Assembly: GCF_044761985.1 (NCBI RefSeq)
Contig: NZ_JBIWDK010000013.1
Coordinates: 1 to 64,000, forward strand
DNA: 64,000 nt
Source: Peribacillus sp044761985
GTDB lineage: Bacteria; Bacillota; Bacilli; Bacillales; DSM-1321
Direction of reading: 5' to 3'
Shown: positions 8,204 to 16,619 of the stretch, one piece after another
Layout of the letters: each line of letters starts with the position of its first letter
Numbering within the stretch: position 1 is the stretch's first letter
Notes under the pieces: generated by a model
Databases searched by the model: none
Told to the model about the DNA's origin: nothing
Seen by the model: only the letters and a program-made list of their open reading frames with translations
Made by a program: the position numbers and the translations under genes

Positions 8204-8799
8204 ACTATACATGAATGGTGTATGTAAGGTCAGTGTATTAATCTAGGAAAATGGGGAGGAAGTCATGGGAAAGTTCATCGTGTTAGCTTTCATCAGTTTT
8301 TCAAGAATGAATAGATGGTTCACTTGGAACAGTCATGGGAAAGTTCATCTTCACTCCAATTGATGTTTTGAATTACTCCAGCAGTTGCTTCAGTTTAGCA
8401 TGTTATCCGTCCCTTATCAGAATTGGAACCACCGCTGTTTCAGTGGCCTCGTCTATCAACCTTGGTATTGTAGACAAGAATATAGTCTATCGCATGGTTT
8501 CCAGGGGAAATGGAATACATGTCTTTTTAGGCTGTCTCGGAATCTACCATAGAGTCACAAAACTGTCTTTAGCAAAAAAGCTAGGGACTTATTCAGCCTA
8601 AGCGAATTGACTCTTAAACAACCCTTGTGGTTGTTTTTTGCATTCCATGGAAACCTCATTCTAAAATTTAATCAGTTCATTTATACGAGGAATTTAGTTT
8701 CTTCCCTTTTAAGAAGTTTTCTTACTATAATAAGTCCAATCGAATGAGACAAGGTATCCATATACTATTGTTGAGGCTAAATAAGAAAGGGGTACATCA
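8204..8799. other. Noncoding stretch with a short direct repeat
   Basis: No convincing gene. A 19-bp direct repeat AGTCATGGGAAAGTTCATC occurs at 8261-8279 and 8331-8349; the first copy follows GGGAGGA like a gene start but opens only a 32-codon frame. The 88-codon open frame at 8335-8601 has no ribosome binding site and no recognisable features. A small terminator-like hairpin lies at 8616-8638 (AAACAACC with GGTTGTTT, then T residues). The stretch may be the remains of a lost gene. Confidence 0.5.
8616..8639 (+). terminator. Small terminator-like hairpin
   Basis: AAACAACC (8616-8623) pairs with GGTTGTTT (8629-8636) and runs into T residues. The gene it would have served is not evident. Confidence 0.5.
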
Positions 8800-9021
8800 A
8801 TGTCCATTTTTTCAAAAGACTCAACAGGCTCAAGGCTAGGCAAAGTTCTAGCACGGTTTCGGGCTGGCGATTCATTTTCATTAGAAATCATTCCCGGGTA
8901 TATCTTCACAGTCAATAACAAGTTCAACGCTACACTCAAGAAAAAAAAGGAGAAAGAGTGTAAGCAAGATGAGACGTGTCAGGAACGAAAAAACAAACAC
9001 GACAATAAAGAAAATGATTAA
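8800..9021 (+). CDS. Small hypothetical protein, basic C-terminus
   Basis: A 73-aa protein not recognised. It begins MSIFSKDSTGSRLGKVLARF, has a hydrophobic middle (SLEIIPGYIFTVNN) and ends in a very Lys/Glu-rich charged tail with two cysteines. AAAGGGG lies at a good distance before ATG 8800, and a terminator follows at 9073, which argues for a real monocistronic gene. There is no signal peptide. An open frame on the other strand (8709-8939) lacks these signals. Function unknown. Confidence 0.45.
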   Translation: MSIFSKDSTGSRLGKVLARFRAGDSFSLEIIPGYIFTVNNKFNATLKKKKEKECKQDETCQERKNKHDNKEND

Positions 9022-9072
9022 ACCATTCCATGATTTATGTGTCAAGATTGACCAGTAAATTTCTTAAAGAAT

Positions 9073-9101
9073 CAGTCATCTGAATGGATGGCTGTTTTTT
9101 T
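9073..9101 (+). terminator. Terminator after the small hypothetical gene
   Basis: CAGTCATC (9073-9080) pairs with GATGGCTG (9087-9094) with one G-U pair, followed by seven T residues. Confidence 0.75.
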
Positions 9102-9248
9102 ATATGTCGATCTATAAAGAGTTTTGCCTTTTTAAGTCATCGTGGATTTATTATCGAGATAAAAACATCTGAAAAGGTAGTTAAATATTTTACAGTTTTG
9201 TACAATAATATAAAAGAGATAACTTAACGTTATAAAAGGAGTTTTAAA

Positions 9249-9755
9249 ATGTACAGCATACCCGATCACCTAGCGAAAAATTTGGATATCCTGTTTGTTG
9301 GCTTCAATCCTAGTATCCGTTCAGGACAGACAGGACATCATTATGCCAATCCAAATAATCGCTTCTGGAAGATTCTCTTCGAAGCTGGATTAACCGAAAG
9401 AAAATACGATCCTTCTGAAGACTTCGCTTTATTAGGGTTGGGTTTTGGATTTACTAATATTGTTTCTAGACCGACAAAAGGGGCTGCCGATATCACTAAA
9501 GAAGAATACAAAGAGGGAAGAAAACAACTACTTGCAAAGATAAAGCTTTTCAAGCCTAGGATTGTTTGTTTCGTCGGTAAGGGAGTATATCAAGAGTATC
9601 GGCAGAAACGAGACGTTCCATGGGGCTTACAGAAAGATCCTTTGTCGAAGGAAACGATGGAATTTGTAGCCCCATCTTCAAGCGGTTTGGTTAGGATGAG
9701 GATAGAGGATATTATTGAAATCTATCGAGAATTGCCGGAGCTTTTGAAGAAGTGA
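9249..9755 (+). CDS. mug: G:T/U mismatch-specific DNA glycosylase (Mug/TDG family)
   Basis: Removes uracil or other damaged pyrimidines opposite G in base excision repair. The 168-aa protein has the family-2 uracil-DNA glycosylase layout: motif 1 F-V-G-F-N-P-S-I-R-S near residues 16-25 (GINPG-like with the active-site Asn), and motif 2 P-S-S-S-G-L-V-R-M near residues 143-151, where most relatives have N-P-S-G-L. The N-N-R-F-W and R-P-T-K-G stretches are also typical. AAAAGGAG precedes ATG 9249. It stands alone, with the azlCD exporter following closely in the same direction. Confidence 0.9.
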   Translation: MYSIPDHLAKNLDILFVGFNPSIRSGQTGHHYANPNNRFWKILFEAGLTERKYDPSEDFALLGLGFGFTNIVSRPTKGAADITKEEYKEGRKQLLAKIKLFKPRIVCFVGKGVYQEYRQKRDVPWGLQKDPLSKETMEFVAPSSSGLVRMRIEDIIEIYRELPELLKK

Positions 9756-9780
9756 AAATACATAATAAGGGCGGAGACTT

Positions 9781-10518
9781 ATGAGGCAGGATAGTTTGGG
9801 AGAAGAGCGTATCTATACAGATGTCAATGAAGGGCAAAGTTTCTGGGAAGGGGTGAAGGACTGTATCCCTACTTTACTGGGATATCTAAGTATCGGCTTT
9901 GCGGCTGGGGTAGTCGAAAAAACAGCGGGCTTAAGCATGGTGGAAATTGCCCTTATTTCCCTCTTATTATATGCAGGATCCGGTCAATTTATAGCGTCAG
10001 GCATGATTGCGGCAAGTCACCCGATCTCTGCCATTGTTTTTACGATCTTTTTCATCAACAGCCGCCATCTTTTACTAAGTGCGGCATTGGCACCATATTT
10101 CCGTCATCAAACAACGAAGCAAAATATACTAACAGGTGCCTTGTTAACAGATGAGACTTTTGGCGTTGCCATTAATCATGCACAGCTAAATAGAGCCATC
10201 AATTTTAAATGGATGTTAGGTCTGAATGTTGCCGCCTACTTTAATTGGTTCGTGGCAAACATGGCAGGGGGCTTTTTAGGGCAATGGATTCCCAATCCCG
10301 AGAAATATGGCATGGACTTTGCATTGCCTGCAATGTTTATTGGGCTTCTTGTTTTGCAGATTTTAAGACATAAAAAGTATTTTCTTGACTGTTTGGTAGC
10401 TCTCAGTGCCATCATAATTGTAGTGGCTTCAAGCTTTGTTTTTTCTGGAAGCACAGGTGTCATCGTTGCAACAATATTAGCATCAACCATAGGGGTGGTG
10501 ATTGAAAGGTGGAAATAA
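9781..10518 (+). CDS. azlC: Branched-chain amino acid exporter, large subunit AzlC
   Basis: Large subunit of a two-component branched-chain amino acid efflux system in the inner membrane. The 245-aa protein has several hydrophobic helices and the family block YAGSGQFIASGMIAA near residues 61-75, followed by INSRHLLLSAALAP. It starts after GGGCGGAG. The gene overlaps azlD by 10 bases, so the two subunits are coupled. AzlC is known from 4-azaleucine-resistant B. subtilis; the substrate here is inferred from the family. Confidence 0.9.
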   Translation: MRQDSLGEERIYTDVNEGQSFWEGVKDCIPTLLGYLSIGFAAGVVEKTAGLSMVEIALISLLLYAGSGQFIASGMIAASHPISAIVFTIFFINSRHLLLSAALAPYFRHQTTKQNILTGALLTDETFGVAINHAQLNRAINFKWMLGLNVAAYFNWFVANMAGGFLGQWIPNPEKYGMDFALPAMFIGLLVLQILRHKKYFLDCLVALSAIIIVVASSFVFSGSTGVIVATILASTIGVVIERWK

Positions 10519-10835
10519 ACGCATATATTTTCTATGTGATCTTAGGGGCCGCCATCGTTACTGTCATCCCTAGAGTCTTACCATTAGTGTTACTTAGCAA
10601 AATGCATATTCCTGAGTGGGGCATCAATTGGCTGAAACATGTTCCTGTTGCTGTCATGGCTGCCCTACTTGCTCAGGAACTTCTTTTAGTGGACCAATCG
10701 TTTTCTATAAGGGAAAATTTATTGAGCCTAGCTGCTGCACTGCCTACATTTGCAATAGCCATTTTCACACGAAGCTTACTAATTACCGTACTTGGAGGAG
10801 TTCTTTCATTAATGGCATTAAGAATATTCTTTTAA
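10509..10835 (+). CDS. azlD: Branched-chain amino acid exporter, small subunit AzlD
   Basis: A 108-aa protein with four hydrophobic segments and the AzlD hallmark V-I-P-R-V-L-P-L near residues 19-26. It starts at GTG 10509 inside the end of azlC. The length is normal. It pairs with AzlC in the membrane. Confidence 0.88.
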   Translation: MEINAYIFYVILGAAIVTVIPRVLPLVLLSKMHIPEWGINWLKHVPVAVMAALLAQELLLVDQSFSIRENLLSLAAALPTFAIAIFTRSLLITVLGGVLSLMALRIFF

Positions 10836-10879
10836 AAAAGTTTTAAAAAGTACTAACTTTTTAGTGAATGAGTCGATAT

Positions 10880-10910
10880 AACTAGTGAGGTTCGCCTCAC
10901 TGGTTTTTTT
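10880..10910 (+). terminator. Terminator of azlCD
   Basis: An 11-bp stem (10880-10890 with 10895-10905) closed by a TTCG tetraloop and followed by T residues. Confidence 0.9.
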
Positions 10911-11015
10911 GGTGCGTGATAATTGGGTGGGGATTTATCTTAACTTATAAGGTTTAGGAAGCTTGATTATCAAAAACGCGCGGGCTTACATATTCTATAA
11001 TAAAAGAATTCGTAT

Positions 11016-11029
11016 TGTAAGCGCTTTAA
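11016..11029 (+). promoter_or_regulatory. cre box (CcpA operator) before the glycogen cluster
   Basis: TGTAAGCGCTTTAA matches the cre consensus TGWNANCGNTNWCA at all but one defined position (A for C near the end). It lies 77 bases before the GH15-like gene, downstream of a TATAAT at 10996-11001. This suggests carbon catabolite control of the glycogen cluster. Confidence 0.6.
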
Positions 11030-11105
11030 AGATTGGATGAATGTTTAATAATTGAATGGCTGTTAATAATGGAAATAAGCAAATTGCTACGGAGGTGTTT
11101 AAGTA

Positions 11106-12119
11106 ATGAATATAAATGGAGCCTTAGAAGTCCTTGATCGTATGCGTCTTTCTAATGGGGCATATACAGCAAGTCTTTCTGAAGATTATAATTATGTATG
11201 GGTTAGGGATGTAGTTTACACAGTGTTACCTTTTTTAACTGATTCATCCGATCGATATATGAATGCCTATCATGCATTATTTGATATATTTCGTATGTAT
11301 GAATGGAAAATAGACATTCATACCGAAAAAAAACCTCAATATCTTTTTGAATATATTCATGCTCGGTACTCCACTGATTTAAAAGAACTTCCAGTTGAAT
11401 GGGGCCATGCCCAGAATGATTCAATTGGTGCTTTTTTATGGGGGGTTGGCGAAGGTTACCGGAATGGACAAAAGGTCATACGAGATGAACATGACTTGGA
11501 AATTGTGCAAAAGTTAGTCGATTATCTTGAGTGTCTTCAATATTGGCAGGCCGGAGATAATGGGATGTGGGAAGAGAATATTGAAATACATGCTTCAAGT
11601 ATTGGAGCTTGTGTAGCCGGTTTAACTTCCGTAAAAATGCTTGTGACAGTTAAGGAAGAATTAATCAAGAAGGGAGAGGAAGCTCTTCGTTTCCTGCTTC
11701 CACGAGAAAGCTATACGAAGGAAACCGATCTTGCCCTTTTATCATTAATTTATCCATACCGTCTAGTTGATCGCAATACTGCCCTGAAAATTTTAGAGAA
11801 TGTTACGAATCGTCTTGAAAGGACTTACGGTTGTATACGTTATGAGAAGGATCTTTATTATAATGAAGGGCAAGAAGCCGAATGGTGCTTCGGGCTCCCT
11901 TGGATTGGACTTTGCTACCTTGAACTAGGTATGGTGAACAAGGCGATGGATTATATTGATAAAACAAAAAAAATCATTCCTTTAAATTGGGAGGTGCCCG
12001 AATTATATATTGGAGGAAGAGACGTCCCTAACGGAAATACCCCGTTAGCTTGGTCAGTTTCTTTATCATATTTATTTTTGGAGAAAACAAATATGATGCA
12101 GAATGAAAAAATTAAATAA
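11106..12119 (+). CDS. GH15-like glucosidase / phosphorylase-kinase-like protein
   Basis: Probable alpha-glucan hydrolase of the glucoamylase (GH15) superfamily acting on glycogen or maltodextrins in the cytoplasm; there is no signal peptide. The 337-aa protein is all-helical in appearance, with family landmarks Y-V-W-V-R-D-V-V-Y near residues 29-37, E-W-G-H-A-Q-N-D-S-I-G-A-F-L-W near 99-113, E-W-C-F-G-L-P-W-I-G near 260, and a final GGRDVPNGNTPLAWSVSL segment. It is shorter than secreted glucoamylases, and similar short proteins are often called glycoside hydrolase family 15. It precedes glgB by 257 bases with a hairpin between them, so it may be separately transcribed. Exact activity is inferred. 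Confidence 0.75.
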   Translation: MNINGALEVLDRMRLSNGAYTASLSEDYNYVWVRDVVYTVLPFLTDSSDRYMNAYHALFDIFRMYEWKIDIHTEKKPQYLFEYIHARYSTDLKELPVEWGHAQNDSIGAFLWGVGEGYRNGQKVIRDEHDLEIVQKLVDYLECLQYWQAGDNGMWEENIEIHASSIGACVAGLTSVKMLVTVKEELIKKGEEALRFLLPRESYTKETDLALLSLIYPYRLVDRNTALKILENVTNRLERTYGCIRYEKDLYYNEGQEAEWCFGLPWIGLCYLELGMVNKAMDYIDKTKKIIPLNWEVPELYIGGRDVPNGNTPLAWSVSLSYLFLEKTNMMQNEKIK

Positions 12120-12139
12120 GTCATTTAGAGCATGAAAAA

Positions 12140-12175
12140 AAGCTCTTCCCATCAAGGGAAGGGCTTACATTTATT
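12140..12175 (+). terminator. Hairpin after the GH15-like gene
   Basis: An 11-bp stem with one G-U pair (12140-12150 with 12156-12166, loop ATCAA). The tail is only moderately T-rich, so termination may be partial. Confidence 0.6.
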
Positions 12176-12376
12176 TTGGGGGAAGTATTTTATTACATTT
12201 ATTGGGTATTCTTCCATTAAAATGTTTAAAGGTAGTGCGAAAAGGGCATTTATTACAATATATCGCCTCTGTTTGAAGGATAAATGCCATTTTTAACGAA
12301 TATATATATTAACTGGTACTTATTGATACGAATATGCTATCGAGTTTATATTGTTCATGTTGATGGAGGCGGATAA

Positions 12377-14317
12377 ATGAAGACAATGATTGGCCAACTA
12401 GAAGATAGTTATCCAAGTGACTTTGATTTATATTTATTTCATGAAGGTACGCTTTATGAAAGTTATAAAATGCTTGGGGCGCATATTCTAACATCATCAG
12501 GTATAGAAGGTGTAAGATTTGCGGTTTGGGCACCTCATGCCAAGAAAGTTTCAGTAGTGGGAAACTTTAATAATTGGGACGGTACAGATCATTTTATGGA
12601 ACGTATCGATAATTCCGGTATCTGGGTATTATTTATACCTGGATTAAAAGAAGGTGATTTGTATAAATACGAAATACATTCACCGGGAAATAAGCAATTT
12701 CTAAAGGCAGATCCTTATGCTTTTTATTCTGAAATGAGACCAGATACAGCCTCCATTGTCCATGGTTTGAATAGCTTCGATTGGGCTGACTCGAAATGGC
12801 TGAGTGATAGGAAAAAGGGAAATGTTTATCAAAAACCCATGTCCATTTATGAAGTGCACCCTGGTACATGGAGACAGACAGCGATGTCCGAGTTTTATAC
12901 CTATCGAGAGTTGGCTGATAGCTTAGTAGAGTATGTGGTTGATAATGGATTTACCCATATTGAACTGATGGCCATAATGGAACACCCTTTCGATAAATCA
13001 TGGGGATATCAGGTGACCGGTTATTATTCAGTAAATAGCCGCTTTGGATCTCCAAATGATTTTAAATACTTGGTGAACCTTTGCCACCAAAAAGGGATAG
13101 GTGTCATATTAGACTGGGTTCCTGCACACTTTTGTAAGGATTCCCATGGTCTTAGCTGTTTTGATGGTACTCCACTCTATGAACCAATTGAATTTGATCG
13201 AGCTAATCGACCAATATGGGGAACATTTAATTTTGATTTTACGAAACCAGAGGTTATTAGTTTTCTCATATCTAATGTGATGTTCTGGATGGATGTATAC
13301 CATATTGATGGTGTACGTGTGGATGCCGTTTCTTCCATGATTTATTTGAATCATGATAATCCCTTGCCAGTAAAACTTAAAAACCAATATGGCGGGGAAG
13401 AGAACCTAGAAGCGATTCGGTTTTTACAAAAATTGAATGAAGTGATTTTTGATAAGTATCCTAATGCCTTAATGATGGCTGAAGAAGCAACAGATAGACC
13501 CCTTATTACTTCTCCAACTGATATAGGAGGTCTAGGCTTTAATTATAAATGGAATATGGGATGGTCAAATGATATCCTCCGATATATGCAATTGGAAACA
13601 AGTGATAGACCCAGTCATCATAACCTCTTAACCTTCTCATTTCATTATGCATTTTCAGAAAATTTCGTCTTGCCTTTCTCTCATGATGATGTGGTTCATG
13701 GAAAGAAGTCTTTATTGAATAAGATGCCGGGAGACTATTGGCAGAAGTTTGCTAATTTGCGCTTGCTCCTCGGGTATTTCATGACGCACCCAGGAAAAAA
13801 GCTTCTCTTTATGGGCGGGGAATTTGGACAGTTTATTGAATGGAAAGATGATGAACAGTTGGATTGGTTTCTTTTGGAGTATGAGTCCCATACAAAGTTA
13901 GCTCTTTATTTTCGAACCCTGCAACAATTTTATCGAGAACATTCATCTTTATGGCGACAGGACCACGTACAGGATGGTTTCGAATGGATAGATCCCAATA
14001 ATCGTTCCCAGAGCATTCTTACATTTATGAGAAAAGGTAAGCGAAAAGGAGATTATTGTATCGTGGTTTGTAATTTTTCAGAACAGACACACTATCAGCA
14101 TAAAATTGGTGTCCCATCTCTAGGGAAGTATATGGAGGTATTTAACAGTGATGACCTTACCTTTGGAGGGTCTGGACAAATCAATCAAGAACCTCTTCAT
14201 GTAAAAAAAGAACCTTATCATAACCAAAGATACAGTATGAATATTACAGTTCCTCCATTAGGGGTTTCAATTTTTATGAAGCAAACAAAAAAAAGGGCTG
14301 GGAGAGTGAACGAATAA
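12377..14317 (+). CDS. glgB: 1,4-alpha-glucan branching enzyme
   Basis: Creates alpha-1,6 branches in glycogen. The 646-aa protein has an N-terminal CBM48 domain (RFAVWAPHAKKVSVVGNFNNW around residues 49-69), then a GH13 barrel with D-W-V-P-A-H-F, G-V-R-V-D-A-V-S-S-M (nucleophile Asp), MMAEEATD (acid/base Glu) and F-S-H-D-D-V-V-H-G-K (third catalytic Asp; most relatives have H-D-E here), and a C-terminal beta domain. GGAGGCGG precedes ATG 12377. Its stop codon overlaps the glgC start (TAATG), so the two are coupled. Confidence 0.95.
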   Translation: MKTMIGQLEDSYPSDFDLYLFHEGTLYESYKMLGAHILTSSGIEGVRFAVWAPHAKKVSVVGNFNNWDGTDHFMERIDNSGIWVLFIPGLKEGDLYKYEIHSPGNKQFLKADPYAFYSEMRPDTASIVHGLNSFDWADSKWLSDRKKGNVYQKPMSIYEVHPGTWRQTAMSEFYTYRELADSLVEYVVDNGFTHIELMAIMEHPFDKSWGYQVTGYYSVNSRFGSPNDFKYLVNLCHQKGIGVILDWVPAHFCKDSHGLSCFDGTPLYEPIEFDRANRPIWGTFNFDFTKPEVISFLISNVMFWMDVYHIDGVRVDAVSSMIYLNHDNPLPVKLKNQYGGEENLEAIRFLQKLNEVIFDKYPNALMMAEEATDRPLITSPTDIGGLGFNYKWNMGWSNDILRYMQLETSDRPSHHNLLTFSFHYAFSENFVLPFSHDDVVHGKKSLLNKMPGDYWQKFANLRLLLGYFMTHPGKKLLFMGGEFGQFIEWKDDEQLDWFLLEYESHTKLALYFRTLQQFYREHSSLWRQDHVQDGFEWIDPNNRSQSILTFMRKGKRKGDYCIVVCNFSEQTHYQHKIGVPSLGKYMEVFNSDDLTFGGSGQINQEPLHVKKEPYHNQRYSMNITVPPLGVSIFMKQTKKRAGRVNE

Positions 14318-15483
14318 TGGGAGCAAAAAAGTGGATTGCGATGTTATTGGCAGGAGGTCAAGGCTCAAGGTTAGGTGAATTAACTATTGGATTGGCAAAA
14401 CCTGCAGTTCCTTTCGGTGGTAAATATAGAATCATAGATTTTCCATTAAGTAACTGCACTCATTCCGGTATCGATACGGTTGGGGTCCTGACTCAATATC
14501 AGCCATTGATACTTAATGATTATGTCGGAAACGGAAAAGCATGGGACTTGGATTTAGATGTGGGTGGCGTTTCTGTCCTTCCCCCTTATCAAGGAAAAGA
14601 GGGTGGGGAATGGTATAAGGGTACAGCTAATGCTGTTTATCAAAATATTCAGTATATCGATAACTATGATCCTGAGCATGTGTTAATCCTCTCAGGCGAC
14701 CATATTTATAAAATGGACTATAGCAAAATGCTGGACTATCATATCGAAAAATCTGCTGAGGCAACTATAGCAGTGATTCAAGTACCTTGGCAGGAAGCAA
14801 GCCGCTTCGGCATTATGAATACGAATGAAGGTGATAGGGTCACTCAATTTGATGAAAAGCCAAAATACCCGAAGAGTAATCTGGCGTCAATGGGTGTATA
14901 CCTTTTCAACTGGAAAACATTAAGAAAATATCTTATAAATGATGAAAAAGATGTGAATTCTTCCAATGATTTTGGCAGCAATATCATTCCAAAGATGCTG
15001 GAAGATAGAAAGAAATTGTATGCTTATCGATTTAATGAATATTGGAAGGATGTTGGAACGGTTGAGAGCCTATGGCAAGCCCATATGGACTTATTGGAAG
15101 AAAACCCTAATTTCCAGTTAGATGACCCGCAATGGAAAATTTTCGCCCGAAATGCTAATCATCCGCCACAATATATTTCGAGAGAAGCGGAAGTCACACA
15201 ATCGCTCGTGAATGAAGGCTGCATGATTTATGGGAACATTGACCATTCCGTCTTATCCTATAATGTCAAGGTTGGATTTGGCTCAACCATAAAAGACTCG
15301 GTCATAATGCCGAATGTCACCATTGGCAATAATGTCCACATTGAAAGAAGTATCATAGCAAGTAATTGCGTGATTGAAGACGGAGCAGTGGTAGGTAATT
15401 CAACCGTGACTTCTGACATTACCTTAATTGGAGAAAATCAGACCATTACTGATTCAAATAAAAAAAAGATAACTCTTAATTGA
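14317..15483 (+). CDS. glgC: Glucose-1-phosphate adenylyltransferase, catalytic subunit
   Basis: Makes ADP-glucose for glycogen synthase. The 388-aa protein begins with the nucleotidyltransferase motif L-A-G-G-Q-G-S-R-L-G-E-L-T (residues 11-23), has KPAVPFGGKYRIIDFPLSN, the F-D-E-K-P sugar-binding stretch, and a left-handed beta-helix C-terminal domain of hexapeptide-like repeats (MPNVTIGNNVHIERS). It starts one base before the end of glgB and is followed 17 bases later by glgD, the usual partner in Bacillus. Confidence 0.96.
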   Translation: MGAKKWIAMLLAGGQGSRLGELTIGLAKPAVPFGGKYRIIDFPLSNCTHSGIDTVGVLTQYQPLILNDYVGNGKAWDLDLDVGGVSVLPPYQGKEGGEWYKGTANAVYQNIQYIDNYDPEHVLILSGDHIYKMDYSKMLDYHIEKSAEATIAVIQVPWQEASRFGIMNTNEGDRVTQFDEKPKYPKSNLASMGVYLFNWKTLRKYLINDEKDVNSSNDFGSNIIPKMLEDRKKLYAYRFNEYWKDVGTVESLWQAHMDLLEENPNFQLDDPQWKIFARNANHPPQYISREAEVTQSLVNEGCMIYGNIDHSVLSYNVKVGFGSTIKDSVIMPNVTIGNNVHIERSIIASNCVIEDGAVVGNSTVTSDITLIGENQTITDSNKKKITLN

Positions 15484-15499
15484 TCAAGGGGGAGCTGCA

Positions 15500-16606
15500 A
15501 TGGAAAATGTGTTAGGAATCATCAATTTAATTAATGAAAAACAACATTTAAAAGAATTGACTGCTCACCGTAATGTGGCATCTGTGCCATTTGGCGGACG
15601 ATACCGTCTAATCGACTTCACAATGTCGAACTTTATCCATGCGGATGTTTCAAAGGTCGCTGTCTTTCCAAAGGAAAAATACCTCTCTGTTATGGACCAC
15701 TTAGGATCAGGGAAAGAATGGAACTTAGACCGGCGTTCAGGTGGATTATTCATTTTGCCACCTATACATCCTGATGAAACGGTCACTGGAGACATGAAAC
15801 AATTTTATGACCATCTCAGCTTTTTTGAACGGGCAGATGCCGACACCGTCATCATATCTCCTGGATGCCATGTTTGTAAATTGGACTTTAACGAAGTGCT
15901 TGCTTACCATAAAAAAGAGAAAGCGGATATCACTGTCGTCTATAAAGATTATGTGGGAGAATCCATTGAAAAACCCATCTACCACAAATGTTCAGTGAAT
16001 TCGGATGGCGCCATCACCGACATTAGCTTTTTTACCATACCTCAACCGGGAGACCATGTTTGTCTAGAAACCTTCATTATCAGTAAAAGCCTTTTGGTCA
16101 ATTTGATTAAGAGCTGTGTTGCCAATGGGGAATACGATTTCTTGAAAGATGCGGTTAAAGCCAATCTTCATCGTTTTACGGTTAAAGGCTATCATTTCAC
16201 TGGAGAAATGCCGTTCATACATTCTATTGAAAGTTTTCATTCGAGTAATATGGATTTCTTGAATCCTGCCGTCATTCGGACTTTCTTTGGGGATACATGG
16301 GATGTCTATACAAAAATTAAAAACGAGGCTCCGGCTAAATACACACAATCCTCCAAGGTTACTAATTCATTGATTGCCAATGGGTGTAATATTGAAGGTA
16401 CAGTTGAAAACAGTATTCTATTCAGAGGAGTCAAGGTGAAAAAAGGGGCAGTCGTAAAGAACAGCATCATCATGCAAAAAGGTGAGATAGAAGAAGGGGC
16501 AGTCGTAGAAAATATTATAACGGATAAAGAAGTTAGAATTACACGGGATAAAGAAGTAATTGGCCTACAACAACCAACTGTAATAAAGAAAGCAGAAGTT
16601 ATTTAA
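15500..16606 (+). CDS. glgD: Glucose-1-phosphate adenylyltransferase, GlgD subunit
   Basis: Regulatory partner of GlgC. The 368-aa protein shares the fold (VPFGGRYRLIDFTMSNF near residues 30-46, then a C-terminal beta-helix) but lacks the G-G-x-G-x-R-L nucleotide-binding loop at its N-terminus, which here reads G-I-I-N-L-I-N-E-K. In Bacillus and Geobacillus the GlgC/GlgD pair is more active than GlgC alone; GlgD itself is generally considered non-catalytic. GGGGGAG precedes ATG 15500. Confidence 0.93.
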   Translation: MENVLGIINLINEKQHLKELTAHRNVASVPFGGRYRLIDFTMSNFIHADVSKVAVFPKEKYLSVMDHLGSGKEWNLDRRSGGLFILPPIHPDETVTGDMKQFYDHLSFFERADADTVIISPGCHVCKLDFNEVLAYHKKEKADITVVYKDYVGESIEKPIYHKCSVNSDGAITDISFFTIPQPGDHVCLETFIISKSLLVNLIKSCVANGEYDFLKDAVKANLHRFTVKGYHFTGEMPFIHSIESFHSSNMDFLNPAVIRTFFGDTWDVYTKIKNEAPAKYTQSSKVTNSLIANGCNIEGTVENSILFRGVKVKKGAVVKNSIIMQKGEIEEGAVVENIITDKEVRITRDKEVIGLQQPTVIKKAEVI

Positions 16607-16619
16607 TGGAGGTACAGCT

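Noticed and set aside
8335..8601. 88-codon open frame in the gap after the sulfur operon
   Set aside because: No ribosome binding site, no recognisable motif, odd composition; considered accidental.
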